Made by a program: the position numbers and the translations under genes. Below, one piece after another: positions 45,588 to 53,001 of a stretch of 64,000 nucleotides of DNA. This DNA comes from CAWIMX01 sp963792785. GTDB taxonomy: Bacteria; Acidobacteriota; Vicinamibacteria; Vicinamibacterales; CAVVIG01. The stretch is taken from positions 496,001-560,000 of the forward strand of contig CAWBXO010000001.1 in the NCBI GenBank assembly GCA_963792785.1, read 5' to 3'. Position 1 is the first letter of the stretch, and each line of letters begins with the position of its first letter. The notes under the pieces were generated by a model that searched no databases, was not told the DNA's origin, and saw nothing but the letters and a program-made list of their open reading frames with translations.

Positions 45588-46804
45588 CCCATCTCCGTGC
45601 CGAGCGCCTTCGCGACCGTGTGCACGTCCTTGTCGCCCCGGCCCGACAGGTTCACGAGCAGGATCGCGTCGCGTCCCAGCGTGGGCGCCAGCGTGCTCGC
45701 ATAGGCAATCGCATGCGAGGACTCGAGCGCCGGCAGGATCCCCTCGAGCTTCGCCAGCGTCTGGAACGCGTCGAGGGCCTGCGTGTCGGTGACGGAGCCG
45801 TATTCGGCGCGTCCGAGCGCGCGCAGCCACGCGTGCTCGGGGCCGACGGCCGCGTAGTCGAGGCCCGCCGAGATCGAGTGCGTCGGCTCGATGTTCCCGT
45901 TCTCGTCCTGCAGCACGAACGTGCGCGTTCCCTGCAAGACGCCCGCGCTGCCGCCGGAGAAGCGCGCGGCATGCCGCCCGCGCACGATCGCCTCACCGCC
46001 CGCCTCGACGCCGATCAACCGGACGCCGCGATCCTCGATGAACGAATCGAAGATCCCCATGGCGTTGCTGCCACCGCCCACGCACGCCACGATCGCGGTC
46101 GGCAGCCTCCCGGTGCGCTCGAGGATCTGGGCTTTCGCCTCGCGGCCGATCACGGCCTGGAACTCGCGGACCATCAGCGGGTACGGATGCGGGCCGAGGA
46201 CCGAGCCAAGCAGGTAATGCGTGTCGCCGACGTGCGTGACCCAGTCGCGCATCGCCTCGTTGATGGCGTCCTTCAGGGTCCGGCTGCCGCCGTCGACGCG
46301 CAGCACCTCCGCGCCGAGGAGCCGCATCCGGAAGACGTTCAGCGCCTGGCGCGCCATGTCCTCGGCGCCCATGTAGACATGGCACTCGAGGCCCAGCAGC
46401 GCGCACGCCGTCGCCGTCGCCACGCCGTGCTGCCCCGCGCCGGTCTCAGCGACGATGCGGCGCTTGCCCATCCGGACGGCGAGGAGCGCCTGACCGAGGG
46501 CGTTGTTGATTTTGTGCGCGCCGGTGTGCGTCAGGTCCTCGCGCTTCAGGAACACGCGCGCGCCGCCCCACGCCTCGGTCAGGCGCGCGGCCTCGCTGAG
46601 CGGCGTCGGCCGCCCCACGTAATCCTTGAGCAGCCGATCCAGCTCTGCGTGAAACGCGGGATCCGCGCGCGCCTCGAGATATGCGCGCTCGAGCTGCTCC
46701 ACCGGCTCGACCAGCGTCTCCGGCACGAACCGTCCGCCGAACTCGCCGAAATACCCGCGCGCGTCCGGATCGCGCCGGCCGGCCGCCGCCTCCGCAGGAG
46801 TCAT
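45584..46804 (-). CDS. trpB: Tryptophan synthase beta subunit
   Basis: The 406-residue protein begins MTPAEAAAGRRDPDARGYFG and has the PLP-lysine motif LTHTGAHKINNALGQALLA, the phosphate-binding VGGGSNAMGIFDSFIED and EYGSVTDTQALDAFQTLA. It is TrpB1-type and condenses indole with serine. The ATG overlaps the trpF stop (ATGA) and its own stop overlaps trpA, so trpF-trpB-trpA are translationally coupled. Confidence 0.97.
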   Translation of the reverse strand: MTPAEAAAGRRDPDARGYFGEFGGRFVPETLVEPVEQLERAYLEARADPAFHAELDRLLKDYVGRPTPLSEAARLTEAWGGARVFLKREDLTHTGAHKINNALGQALLAVRMGKRRIVAETGAGQHGVATATACALLGLECHVYMGAEDMARQALNVFRMRLLGAEVLRVDGGSRTLKDAINEAMRDWVTHVGDTHYLLGSVLGPHPYPLMVREFQAVIGREAKAQILERTGRLPTAIVACVGGGSNAMGIFDSFIEDRGVRLIGVEAGGEAIVRGRHAARFSGGSAGVLQGTRTFVLQDENGNIEPTHSISAGLDYAAVGPEHAWLRALGRAEYGSVTDTQALDAFQTLAKLEGILPALESSHAIAYASTLAPTLGRDAILLVNLSGRGDKDVHTVAKALGTEMG

Positions 46805-47412
46805 CGCCCTTCCTCCGCCGCGGCCCGCGCGGCCGCGATCAGTGCCCGCATCTTTCCATGATCCTTCACCCCGGGCGCCGATTCCACCCCCGAGGACACG
46901 TCGATCCCGTACGGCCGCACCCGGGCAATGGCGTCGGCCACGTTCTCCGGCGTCAGTCCGCCGGCCAGCAGCAGGCGCCGCCGCCGGGCCAGCGCCGCCG
47001 CCGCGTCCCAGTCACCCGTCCGCCCGGTGCCACCGCGTCGCTCGCGATCGCGGGCGTCGAGCAGCAGCGTCACGCGCGCGGGCCAGCCCTCCGCGTCCGC
47101 TTCCCCGGCGACCGACTTGATCGCCGGCGCGACGAGCGCGGCCAGAACGCCGGGAGCCTCGTCGCCGTGCAGCTGCACGGCGCCCAGGCGGACGCGACTG
47201 GCGGTTTCGTTGACGGTCTCGACCGGCTGATCGACGAACACGCCGACCGTGGTCACGAACGGCGGTAGCGCCGACGCGATCGCCCGCGCCGTGTCCGCGG
47301 TGATGCAGCGGGGGCTCTTCGGCCAGAAGATGAAGCCGAGCGCGTCGGCGCCCGCCTCGACGGCGGCCTCGGCGTCGGCCGCGCGGGTGATGCCGCAGAT
47401 CTTGATCAGCAC
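46801..47412 (-). CDS. trpF: Phosphoribosylanthranilate isomerase
   Basis: The 203-residue protein starts MLIKICGITRAADAEAAVEA with catalytic Cys in KICGIT. It has LGFIFWPKSPRCI, VGVFVDQPVETV, GAVQLHGDEAPGVL, LLAGGLTPENV and GIDVSSGVESAPGVKDHGKM, with the catalytic Asp and phosphate site. It performs the Amadori rearrangement of phosphoribosylanthranilate. It overlaps trpC by 7 nt and trpB by 4 nt. Confidence 0.96.
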   Translation of the reverse strand: MLIKICGITRAADAEAAVEAGADALGFIFWPKSPRCITADTARAIASALPPFVTTVGVFVDQPVETVNETASRVRLGAVQLHGDEAPGVLAALVAPAIKSVAGEADAEGWPARVTLLLDARDRERRGGTGRTGDWDAAAALARRRRLLLAGGLTPENVADAIARVRPYGIDVSSGVESAPGVKDHGKMRALIAAARAAAEEGR

Positions 47413-48212
47413 GCCGCCCCCTCGCCGATCAGCCGCTCGAGCGCCGCCGCCGGATCCGGGTCGAGCATCAGGCGCTCGCCGACGAGGAAGGCGCGGTAGC
47501 CGAGGCCGCGCAGCCGCTGCAGGTCGGCGGCGCTCTTGAGGCCGCTTTCGCTCACCGCGATCACCCCGCGCGGAATCCGGGCGATCAGGCGATCGGACGC
47601 TGCCACATCGACCGCCAGCGTCCGCAGATTGCGATTGTTGACGCCGACGATGCGCGCGCCCGCGTCGAGCGCCGGGGCCAGTTCGGCCTCGCCGTGCACT
47701 TCCACGAGTGCGTCGAGCCCGAGCTCCGTGGCGCGCCCCAGCAGGAATGCCAGTTCGGCGGGCTGGAGGGCCGCGACGATCAGCAGGACCGCCGCCGCGC
47801 CGTTGGCGCGGGCCTCGAAGAGCTGGTATTCCGACACCAGGAAGTCCTTCCTGAGCACCGGCAGCGCGACGGCGCCGCTGACCTCCCTGAGGTGGTCCAG
47901 CGATCCGTCGAAGAACGTCGGTTCAGTGAGGCACGAGATGGCCGCCGCGCCGCCGCGCTCGTACTGGCGCGCGATGGCCGCCGGCTCGTATGCCGCCATC
48001 AGGACGCCGCGCGACGGCGAGCGACGCTTGCACTCGGCGATGACGTTCACATGCCCCGGCCGCGCCAGCGCGGCCTCGAACCGCCCGCCCCGGGGCGCCA
48101 CGGCCTCCGCCCGATGCGCGACCGCGGCCAGCGGCTCGCGGCTCGCGCGGGCCTCCACGGTTCGGCGCGTGGCCGCGACGATCGTCGCCAGCAGGTCCGC
48201 GTCGCGGCTCAC
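47406..48212 (-). CDS. trpC: Indole-3-glycerol-phosphate synthase
   Basis: I choose GTG 48212, which overlaps the trpD stop (GTGA) and gives 268 residues. Motifs include VNVIAECKRRSPSRGVL (catalytic Lys), LPVLRKDFLVSEYQLFEARA, RIVGVNNRNLRTLAVD and AVSESGLKSAADLQRL. It closes the indole ring from carboxyphenylamino-deoxyribulose phosphate. It is not fused to TrpF. The longer frame upstream belongs to a shadow over trpD. Confidence 0.95.
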   Translation of the reverse strand: MSRDADLLATIVAATRRTVEARASREPLAAVAHRAEAVAPRGGRFEAALARPGHVNVIAECKRRSPSRGVLMAAYEPAAIARQYERGGAAAISCLTEPTFFDGSLDHLREVSGAVALPVLRKDFLVSEYQLFEARANGAAAVLLIVAALQPAELAFLLGRATELGLDALVEVHGEAELAPALDAGARIVGVNNRNLRTLAVDVAASDRLIARIPRGVIAVSESGLKSAADLQRLRGLGYRAFLVGERLMLDPDPAAALERLIGEGAAC

Positions 48213-49240
48213 CGGCGCCCTCCGTCGACCGGCGTGTTCGACACGGACGCGAGGTGCTCGAGCACGGCCGCCGCTTTCCCGTCGTCGATGGCCGAGGCGG
48301 CCAGGGCCAGGCCGTCTTCGATCGACGCGACCGCGCCGGCCACGAACAGCGCCGCCGCCGCGTTGAGCCGCACGACGTCGCGCGCCCCGCCTCGCGCGCC
48401 GGCCAGCACGCGGCGGATGATGGCCGCATTCTCGGCGGCGTCGCCGCCCGCGATATCCGCCGCCGACGCCTTCGCGACCCCGACGTCCGAGGGGTGCAGG
48501 TAAAACGTCCGCACCGTGCCCTCGCGGCACTCCGAGATCTTGGTGTAGCCGGTCGGCGAAATCTCGTCGATCCCGTCGGCGCCGTGCACGACCCAGGCGC
48601 GCTCGGATCCCAGGAGCAGCAGCGCGCGCGCCACCAGTTCCGTGAACTCCGGACGCGGCACGCCGACGATCTGCCGCCGGGCACCCGCCGGGTTCGTCAG
48701 CGGCCCGAGCAGGTTGAACGCGGTGCGCACGCCAAGGTCCTTGCGCGCCTGCGCCGCGTGTTTCATGGCCGGGTGGAACGTCGGCGCGAAGAAGAACGCG
48801 ATCCCCACCTCCTCCAGGCAGCGCTCGACGACGGCCGGCGGCGCCGTCACGGCCACGCCCAGGGCCTCGAACACGTCCGCGCTGCCCGATCGGCTCGAGA
48901 CCGACCGGTTGCCGTGCTTCGCGACCCGGACGCCGCAGGCCGCCACCACCAGCGCCGCGCAGGTCGAGATGTTGAACGTGCCGGAGCGATCGCCGCCGGT
49001 GCCGCACGTGTCGAACACCGGATCGAACCGCTTCGACGGCTGGATCGCGTGCGCGCGCATCACGCGGGCCAGGCCCACGATCTCGGCCGGCCGCTCGCCC
49101 TTCATCGCGAGGCCGACGAGGAGGCCCGCCAGCTGCGCCGGCGCGGCCCGGCCCTCCATCACCTCGGTCATCGCGGCCGCGGCTTCCTCGGTCGTGAGGT
49201 CCTCGCGGCGCGTCAGCTTCTCGATCAGGTTCGCAAACAT
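48209..49240 (-). CDS. trpD: Anthranilate phosphoribosyltransferase
   Basis: The 343-residue protein starts MFANLIEKLTRREDLTTEEA and has the PRPP-binding VFDTCGTGGDRSGTFNISTC, VAKHGNRSVSSRSGSADVFE, FNLLGPLTNPAGARRQIVGV and a DEISPTGYTKI segment. It transfers phosphoribose from PRPP to anthranilate. The ATG is 7 bp after the trpG stop. It is a separate polypeptide, not a TrpGD fusion. Confidence 0.96.
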   Translation of the reverse strand: MFANLIEKLTRREDLTTEEAAAAMTEVMEGRAAPAQLAGLLVGLAMKGERPAEIVGLARVMRAHAIQPSKRFDPVFDTCGTGGDRSGTFNISTCAALVVAACGVRVAKHGNRSVSSRSGSADVFEALGVAVTAPPAVVERCLEEVGIAFFFAPTFHPAMKHAAQARKDLGVRTAFNLLGPLTNPAGARRQIVGVPRPEFTELVARALLLLGSERAWVVHGADGIDEISPTGYTKISECREGTVRTFYLHPSDVGVAKASAADIAGGDAAENAAIIRRVLAGARGGARDVVRLNAAAALFVAGAVASIEDGLALAASAIDDGKAAAVLEHLASVSNTPVDGGRR

Positions 49241-49247
49241 GGCGGCC

Positions 49248-49820
49248 TCAGCGGCGATCCTCGAGGAAGTTGCGGAGGATCCGGTGTCCCTCGCCCGTCA
49301 GAATCGACTCCGGATGGAACTGCACGCCGACGATCGGAAACGTCCGGTGCCTCAGGCCCATGATCGTGCCGTCCTCCCGCGTGCGCGCGGTGATCTCGAG
49401 GACGTCCGGCAGCCCGGCCTCCGCCACGACCAGCGAGTGATACCGGGACGCCACGAACGGCCCATCGATGCCGGTGAACACGCCGGCCGCGTTGTGCTCG
49501 ATTGTGGATGTCTTGCCGTGCATCGGCACCGAGGCGCGGACGACGTTCCCGCCGAAGGCGGCGCCGATCGCCTGATGGCCCAGGCAGACGCCGAGAATCG
49601 GCGTCCGGTCCCCCAGCGCCCGGATCAGCGCGATCGTCACGCCGGCGTCCTCGGGCCGCCCCGGACCCGGCGAGATCACGATGCGCTCCGGCTGCCGCGC
49701 GGCGATCTCGCCGACGGTCGCGGCGTCGTTGCGCGTGACCTCGACCTGCGCGCCGAGTTCGCCCAGGTACTGCACGAGGTTGTAGGTAAACGAATCGTAG
49801 TTATCGAGAACGAGCACCAT
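49248..49820 (-). CDS. trpG: Anthranilate synthase component II (glutamine amidotransferase)
   Basis: From ATG 49820 (MVLVLDNYDSFTYNLVQYLG) the protein has 190 residues. It is a class I amidotransferase with the nucleophilic Cys in PILGVCLGHQAIGAAFGGNV and the His-Glu pair in IVGVQFHPESIL. It supplies ammonia to TrpE; in many bacteria the same subunit also serves PabB. trpE ends 2 bp upstream. The frame runs upstream through trpE without meaning. Confidence 0.95.
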   Translation of the reverse strand: MVLVLDNYDSFTYNLVQYLGELGAQVEVTRNDAATVGEIAARQPERIVISPGPGRPEDAGVTIALIRALGDRTPILGVCLGHQAIGAAFGGNVVRASVPMHGKTSTIEHNAAGVFTGIDGPFVASRYHSLVVAEAGLPDVLEITARTREDGTIMGLRHRTFPIVGVQFHPESILTGEGHRILRNFLEDRR

Positions 49821-49822
49821 GA

Positions 49823-51295
49823 CTAGAGTCCCTGCTCGGCCAGCTCGAGCGCCCGCAGGAGCGCCCGCGCCTTGTCGCGCGTCTCTTCGTATTCGGCCGT
49901 GGGGTTCGAATCCATCACGATACCCGCGCCCGCCTGCACGTACGCCTTCCCCCCCGACATGATCACCGTCCGGATCGCGATGCAGAAATCGAGGTTGCCC
50001 GCGAAATCGACGTAGCCCACGGCGCCGGCGTACAGGCCGCGCCCCGACGGCTCGAGGTCGCGGATGATCTGCATCGCCCGCACTTTCGGCGCCCCCGACA
50101 CGGTGCCGGCCGGGAAGCACGACACCAGCGCGTCGAGCCGATCGCGATCCGACGCCAGCCGGCCCTCGACGATCGAGGTCAGGTGCATCACGTGCGAGAA
50201 GCGCTCGAGGCCCATGAACTGCGGCACGCGCACCGAGCCGAACTCGCAGACGCGCCCGACGTCGTTGCGCCCGAGGTCGACGAGCATCACGTGCTCGGAG
50301 CGTTCCTTCTCGTTGCGCTTCAGCTCCTCGGCCAGCCGCTGATCCTCCTCCGCGGACTTGCCCCGAGGCCGCGTCCCGGCGATCGGGTGCGTTTCCACGC
50401 GCGAGCCCTCGACGCGCACGAGCATCTCGGGCGAGGATCCGACGACCGACACGCCGCCCATGCGGATGAAATACATGTAGGGCGACGGATTCACGTGGCG
50501 CAGCGCGCGATACACCGTGAAGGGGTCGGCCGTGACGTCGGCCTCGAAGCGCTGCGACAGGACGACCTGATAGATGTCGCCCGCCGCGATGTGCTCCTTC
50601 GCGGTCCGGACGTTGGCCTCGAACGCCTCGCGCGTGTGGTTCGACCGGAACTGCACGTCGCCGCCGCGGGCCGGGCGCCCGCGCGACAGGCTGCGCTCGA
50701 GCTCCCGCTCGAGGAACTGGATCTTGGCGCACGCGAACTGATAGAGCGCCTCGAGGTCGTCGTCCGCCGTGACGCGCGCGTTCGCGATGATCAGGATCCG
50801 GTGCTGCACGTGATCGAACGCGAGCACCGTATCGAACAGCATGAACCCCGCGTCGTCCGCCGCGTCGGGCGAGGTGCCCAGGTCCCCGAGCACCGGCTCG
50901 AACCACGTCGACGCGCCGTAGCCGAAGTAGCCCACCGCGCCGCCGGTGAACCGCGGCAGGTCGGGCACGAACGGCGACCGGTAGTCCGCCATCAGGCCGC
51001 GGAGCGTCTCGACGAACGGGCGCTCGCTCTCGGTGATCGTCCCGTTCCGCTCGATCGTCGTGCGGCCGCCGCGGGCGCGCAGGATGAGGAACGGGTCCTT
51101 TCCGAGGAACGAGTACCGCCCCACGTGCTCCCCGCCCTCGACGCTCTCGAGCAGGAAGGCGTAATCGGCGTCTTCGGCGATCGCGAGGAACGCGGACACC
51201 GGCGTCAGGAGGTCGGCGACGATCTCCTTGCAGACCGGCACGAACGTGCCGCGCCGCGCGAGCTCCTTGAATGTGTCGAACGACGTGATTTTCAT
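49823..51295 (-). CDS. trpE: Anthranilate synthase component I
   Basis: From ATG 51295 (MKITSFDTFKELARRGTFVP) the protein has 490 residues. The N-terminal domain has LLES-x10-S (FLLESVEGGEHVGRYSFLG), the conserved tryptophan feedback site. The chorismate-binding domain shows RQ-type motifs: DIYQVVLSQRFEADV, HPIAGTRPRGKSAEEDQRLA, MLVDLGRNDVGRVCEFGSV, GTVSGAPKVRAMQII and YAGAVGYVDFAGNLDFCIAI. It makes anthranilate from chorismate. The allosteric motif shows that tryptophan controls flux at the enzyme level as well as by attenuation. The start overlaps the aroDE stop (ATGA). Confidence 0.97.
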   Translation of the reverse strand: MKITSFDTFKELARRGTFVPVCKEIVADLLTPVSAFLAIAEDADYAFLLESVEGGEHVGRYSFLGKDPFLILRARGGRTTIERNGTITESERPFVETLRGLMADYRSPFVPDLPRFTGGAVGYFGYGASTWFEPVLGDLGTSPDAADDAGFMLFDTVLAFDHVQHRILIIANARVTADDDLEALYQFACAKIQFLERELERSLSRGRPARGGDVQFRSNHTREAFEANVRTAKEHIAAGDIYQVVLSQRFEADVTADPFTVYRALRHVNPSPYMYFIRMGGVSVVGSSPEMLVRVEGSRVETHPIAGTRPRGKSAEEDQRLAEELKRNEKERSEHVMLVDLGRNDVGRVCEFGSVRVPQFMGLERFSHVMHLTSIVEGRLASDRDRLDALVSCFPAGTVSGAPKVRAMQIIRDLEPSGRGLYAGAVGYVDFAGNLDFCIAIRTVIMSGGKAYVQAGAGIVMDSNPTAEYEETRDKARALLRALELAEQGL

Positions 51296-52743
51296 CGGTT
51301 GAACTCCGCGAGCGCGTGCGCGGCGGCCTCGCGCATGAGGGCGGCCGGCGGCCGCGTGCCCGTCCACCACTCGAACTGGTCCCGCGCCTGCGCGACCAGC
51401 ATCTCCAGGCCGCCGATAACGCGACAGCCGGCCCGCTCCGCGTCCGCGAGCAGGCGCGTGCTCGCCGGGTTGTACACAAGGTCGTACACGGTGTCGCCGG
51501 TGAGGCCCTCGGCCGGCATCGGCGACTCGTCCACGCGCGGGTGCATGCCGATCGGCGTGCAGTTGACCAGGAGGTCCCAGCTGCCCGGCTCCGGCGGCCA
51601 CGGGCCGGTCGCGCCGTCCACGAGCACGGCCACCAGTTCGGCGCGGCTCTGCTGACGGGCGTGGACGCGGACCGTCGCGCCGCTCGACGCGAGGGCCACG
51701 GCCACGCTGCGCGCCGATCCGCCGGCGCCCAGAATCGACGCGCGCCGCCCGCGCAGCGCCGACGCGTCGCCGAGCGGTGCGAGAAAGCCGCCCACGTCCG
51801 TATTGCCGCCGAGCCAGCGCCCGTCCACCATCGAAATGGTGTTCACGGCGCCGATACGGCGAGCGATCGAATAGACCTCGTCGACCCGATCGCAGAGGTC
51901 CACTTTATAGGGCGTCGTCACGCTGGCGCCCTTCACGCCGAGCCCGCGGGCGAAGGTCATGAAGTCGTCGGCGTCCGCCGCCGCGAACGGCAGATACACG
52001 GCGTCGCGACGGATCGCCTGGAACGCCGTGTTGTGCATGGCCGGCGAGACCGAGTGCGCGACGGGCTGGCCGACCAGGCCATAGACCTCGGTGGCGTCGC
52101 CGATGCTGCGGAACCGGTACAGATCGAGCAGCGCCGCAGCCGACAACTGACCGACCGCCCGCTCGTCGCCGGCGTACGTCCACGCCGATCCGATCCGCGA
52201 GGCCAGCACCCGCGTCGCGACACCGGCCTCGCCCATCCCGATGAGGACGACGGCTCCGTCGCGCGCGACACGCGGGCCGAGCGTGAACAGCGCGAGCGCG
52301 TCGGAGAGCCGGCGCGCCTGCACGGCCACCTTCACGACCTCCGCACCGGTGGACCGCATCGCGCGGATCCGGTCCTCGAGGTCCGCGGGCACGCCGTCGA
52401 AATCGTGGCTCGAGAGGATCACGCGGCGGCCGGCCGTGCGCGCGACCAGGTCGTCGAATCCCGCGCGCCATTCGACGTCGACGTACTCGGCGCCGAGCGC
52501 GACCGCCTCACCGAGGAGGCGGCGCCGCTCTTCCTCACTGCCCGTGAAGCGGCCGCCCTCCCACGCGGGGCGGCAGGTGACGACGACCGGGACGCGGCGT
52601 CCGGCGAGCGCCCCGCCGACGTTCGGATCAGAGACCGCGTCGAGGCGCAACTCGACCAGATCGGCGTCCGCGACCTCGTCGCGCCGCCGTCTGAGCTCGG
52701 CCGTCGTGCCGGCCGTCACGGTGATACACACGCGTGTGCGCAT
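51292..52743 (-). CDS. aroDE: Bifunctional 3-dehydroquinate dehydratase (type I)/shikimate dehydrogenase
   Basis: The 483-residue protein has two fused enzymes. Residues 1-205 are a type I dehydroquinase: ADLVELRLDAV, catalytic His in VILSSHDFDGVPAD near 113, Schiff-base Lys in VVKVAVQARR near 134. From about 215 comes shikimate dehydrogenase: VYGLVGQPVAHSVSPAMHN, GASVTTPYKVDLCDRVDE, GNTDVGGFLAPL and the NADP loop ILGAGGSARSVAVAL. It turns dehydroquinate into shikimate. ATG 52743 is chosen; the in-frame ATG at 52764 lies inside the terminator stem. The only upstream purine stretch (GAAGAGG) is the 3' arm of that hairpin, so initiation may also be hairpin-controlled. It is the first structural gene of the operon. 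Confidence 0.95.
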   Translation of the reverse strand: MRTRVCITVTAGTTAELRRRRDEVADADLVELRLDAVSDPNVGGALAGRRVPVVVTCRPAWEGGRFTGSEEERRRLLGEAVALGAEYVDVEWRAGFDDLVARTAGRRVILSSHDFDGVPADLEDRIRAMRSTGAEVVKVAVQARRLSDALALFTLGPRVARDGAVVLIGMGEAGVATRVLASRIGSAWTYAGDERAVGQLSAAALLDLYRFRSIGDATEVYGLVGQPVAHSVSPAMHNTAFQAIRRDAVYLPFAAADADDFMTFARGLGVKGASVTTPYKVDLCDRVDEVYSIARRIGAVNTISMVDGRWLGGNTDVGGFLAPLGDASALRGRRASILGAGGSARSVAVALASSGATVRVHARQQSRAELVAVLVDGATGPWPPEPGSWDLLVNCTPIGMHPRVDESPMPAEGLTGDTVYDLVYNPASTRLLADAERAGCRVIGGLEMLVAQARDQFEWWTGTRPPAALMREAAAHALAEFNR

Positions 52744-52744
52744 A

Positions 52745-52785
52745 AATAAAAAAAGCCTCTTCAACCAGGAAGGATGAAGAGGCTT
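52745..52785 (-). terminator. trp attenuator terminator
   Basis: On the minus strand AAGCCTCTTCA (52785-52775) pairs perfectly with TGAAGAGGCTT (52763-52753) around an 11-nt loop, followed by a run of seven Ts and TTTAT ending at the aroDE ATG. It is a textbook intrinsic terminator placed before the operon. The TGAAGAGGC string recurs at 52836-52828, giving the alternative antiterminator pairing with the 5' arm. Confidence 0.85.
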
Positions 52786-52811
52786 GGGAAACTCCGCCGC
52801 ACGGTGGCAGT

Positions 52812-52907
52812 TCAGGCCAAGGCGGTCGCCTCTTCAGAGAAGCCCCAATACCACCGCCACGCGGACGTCGTCGTCAGCGCCGACAGCTCAAAACCGTGCG
52901 GAGACAT
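52812..52907 (-). CDS. trpL: trp operon leader peptide
   Basis: A 31-codon frame starts at ATG 52907 and ends with TGA at 52814-52812. Codons 17-23 read Trp-Arg-Trp-Tyr-Trp-Gly-Phe (TGG CGG TGG TAT TGG GGC TTC), so three of seven are Trp. The Trp codons lie in the segment GGCGGT that can pair with ACCGCC (52826-52821), next to the antiterminator strand. A ribosome stalled there for lack of tryptophanyl-tRNA would free that strand and prevent the terminator. Only a weak GAGA site precedes the ATG. The peptide itself need have no function. Confidence 0.75.
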   Translation of the reverse strand: MSPHGFELSALTTTSAWRWYWGFSEEATALA

Positions 52908-52935
52908 GGGTTCTCGGCCAGCCACAATGGAAGCG

Positions 52936-52964
52936 ACGATAGCCCATTTCTCCTTGACCCGCAA
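52936..52964 (-). promoter_or_regulatory. Promoter of the aroDE-trp operon
   Basis: On the minus strand TTGCGG (52964-52959) and TATCGT (52941-52936) are 17 bp apart. Transcription would start near 52929, about 22 nt before the leader peptide ATG. No other promoter candidate stands between it and the leader. Confidence 0.6.
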
Positions 52965-52981
52965 GCACTTCTTTCCGAATG

Positions 52982-52987
52982 TATAAT
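52982..52987 (+). promoter_or_regulatory. -10 box of the S55-like gene
   Basis: TATAAT at 52982-52987 lies 14 nt before the ATG at 53002. The 5' leader would be about 8 nt long and has no Shine-Dalgarno sequence. TTGACC at 52954-52959 is the nearest -35-like string but is 22 bp away. Confidence 0.4.
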
Positions 52988-53001
52988 GGCTTCAGGCACC
53001 C

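Noticed and set aside
52741..52930. T-box riboswitch upstream of aroDE
   Set aside because: No T-box consensus or specifier stem is visible, while a Trp-rich leader peptide and competing arms explain the terminator.
52888..52963. Alternative leader peptide starting at the AGGAGAA-ATG near 52945 (minus strand), with Tyr, Phe and one Trp
   Set aside because: Its ATG lies between the -35 and -10 boxes, upstream of the likely transcript start, and it has no Trp cluster. The 52907 leader fits the RNA arms.
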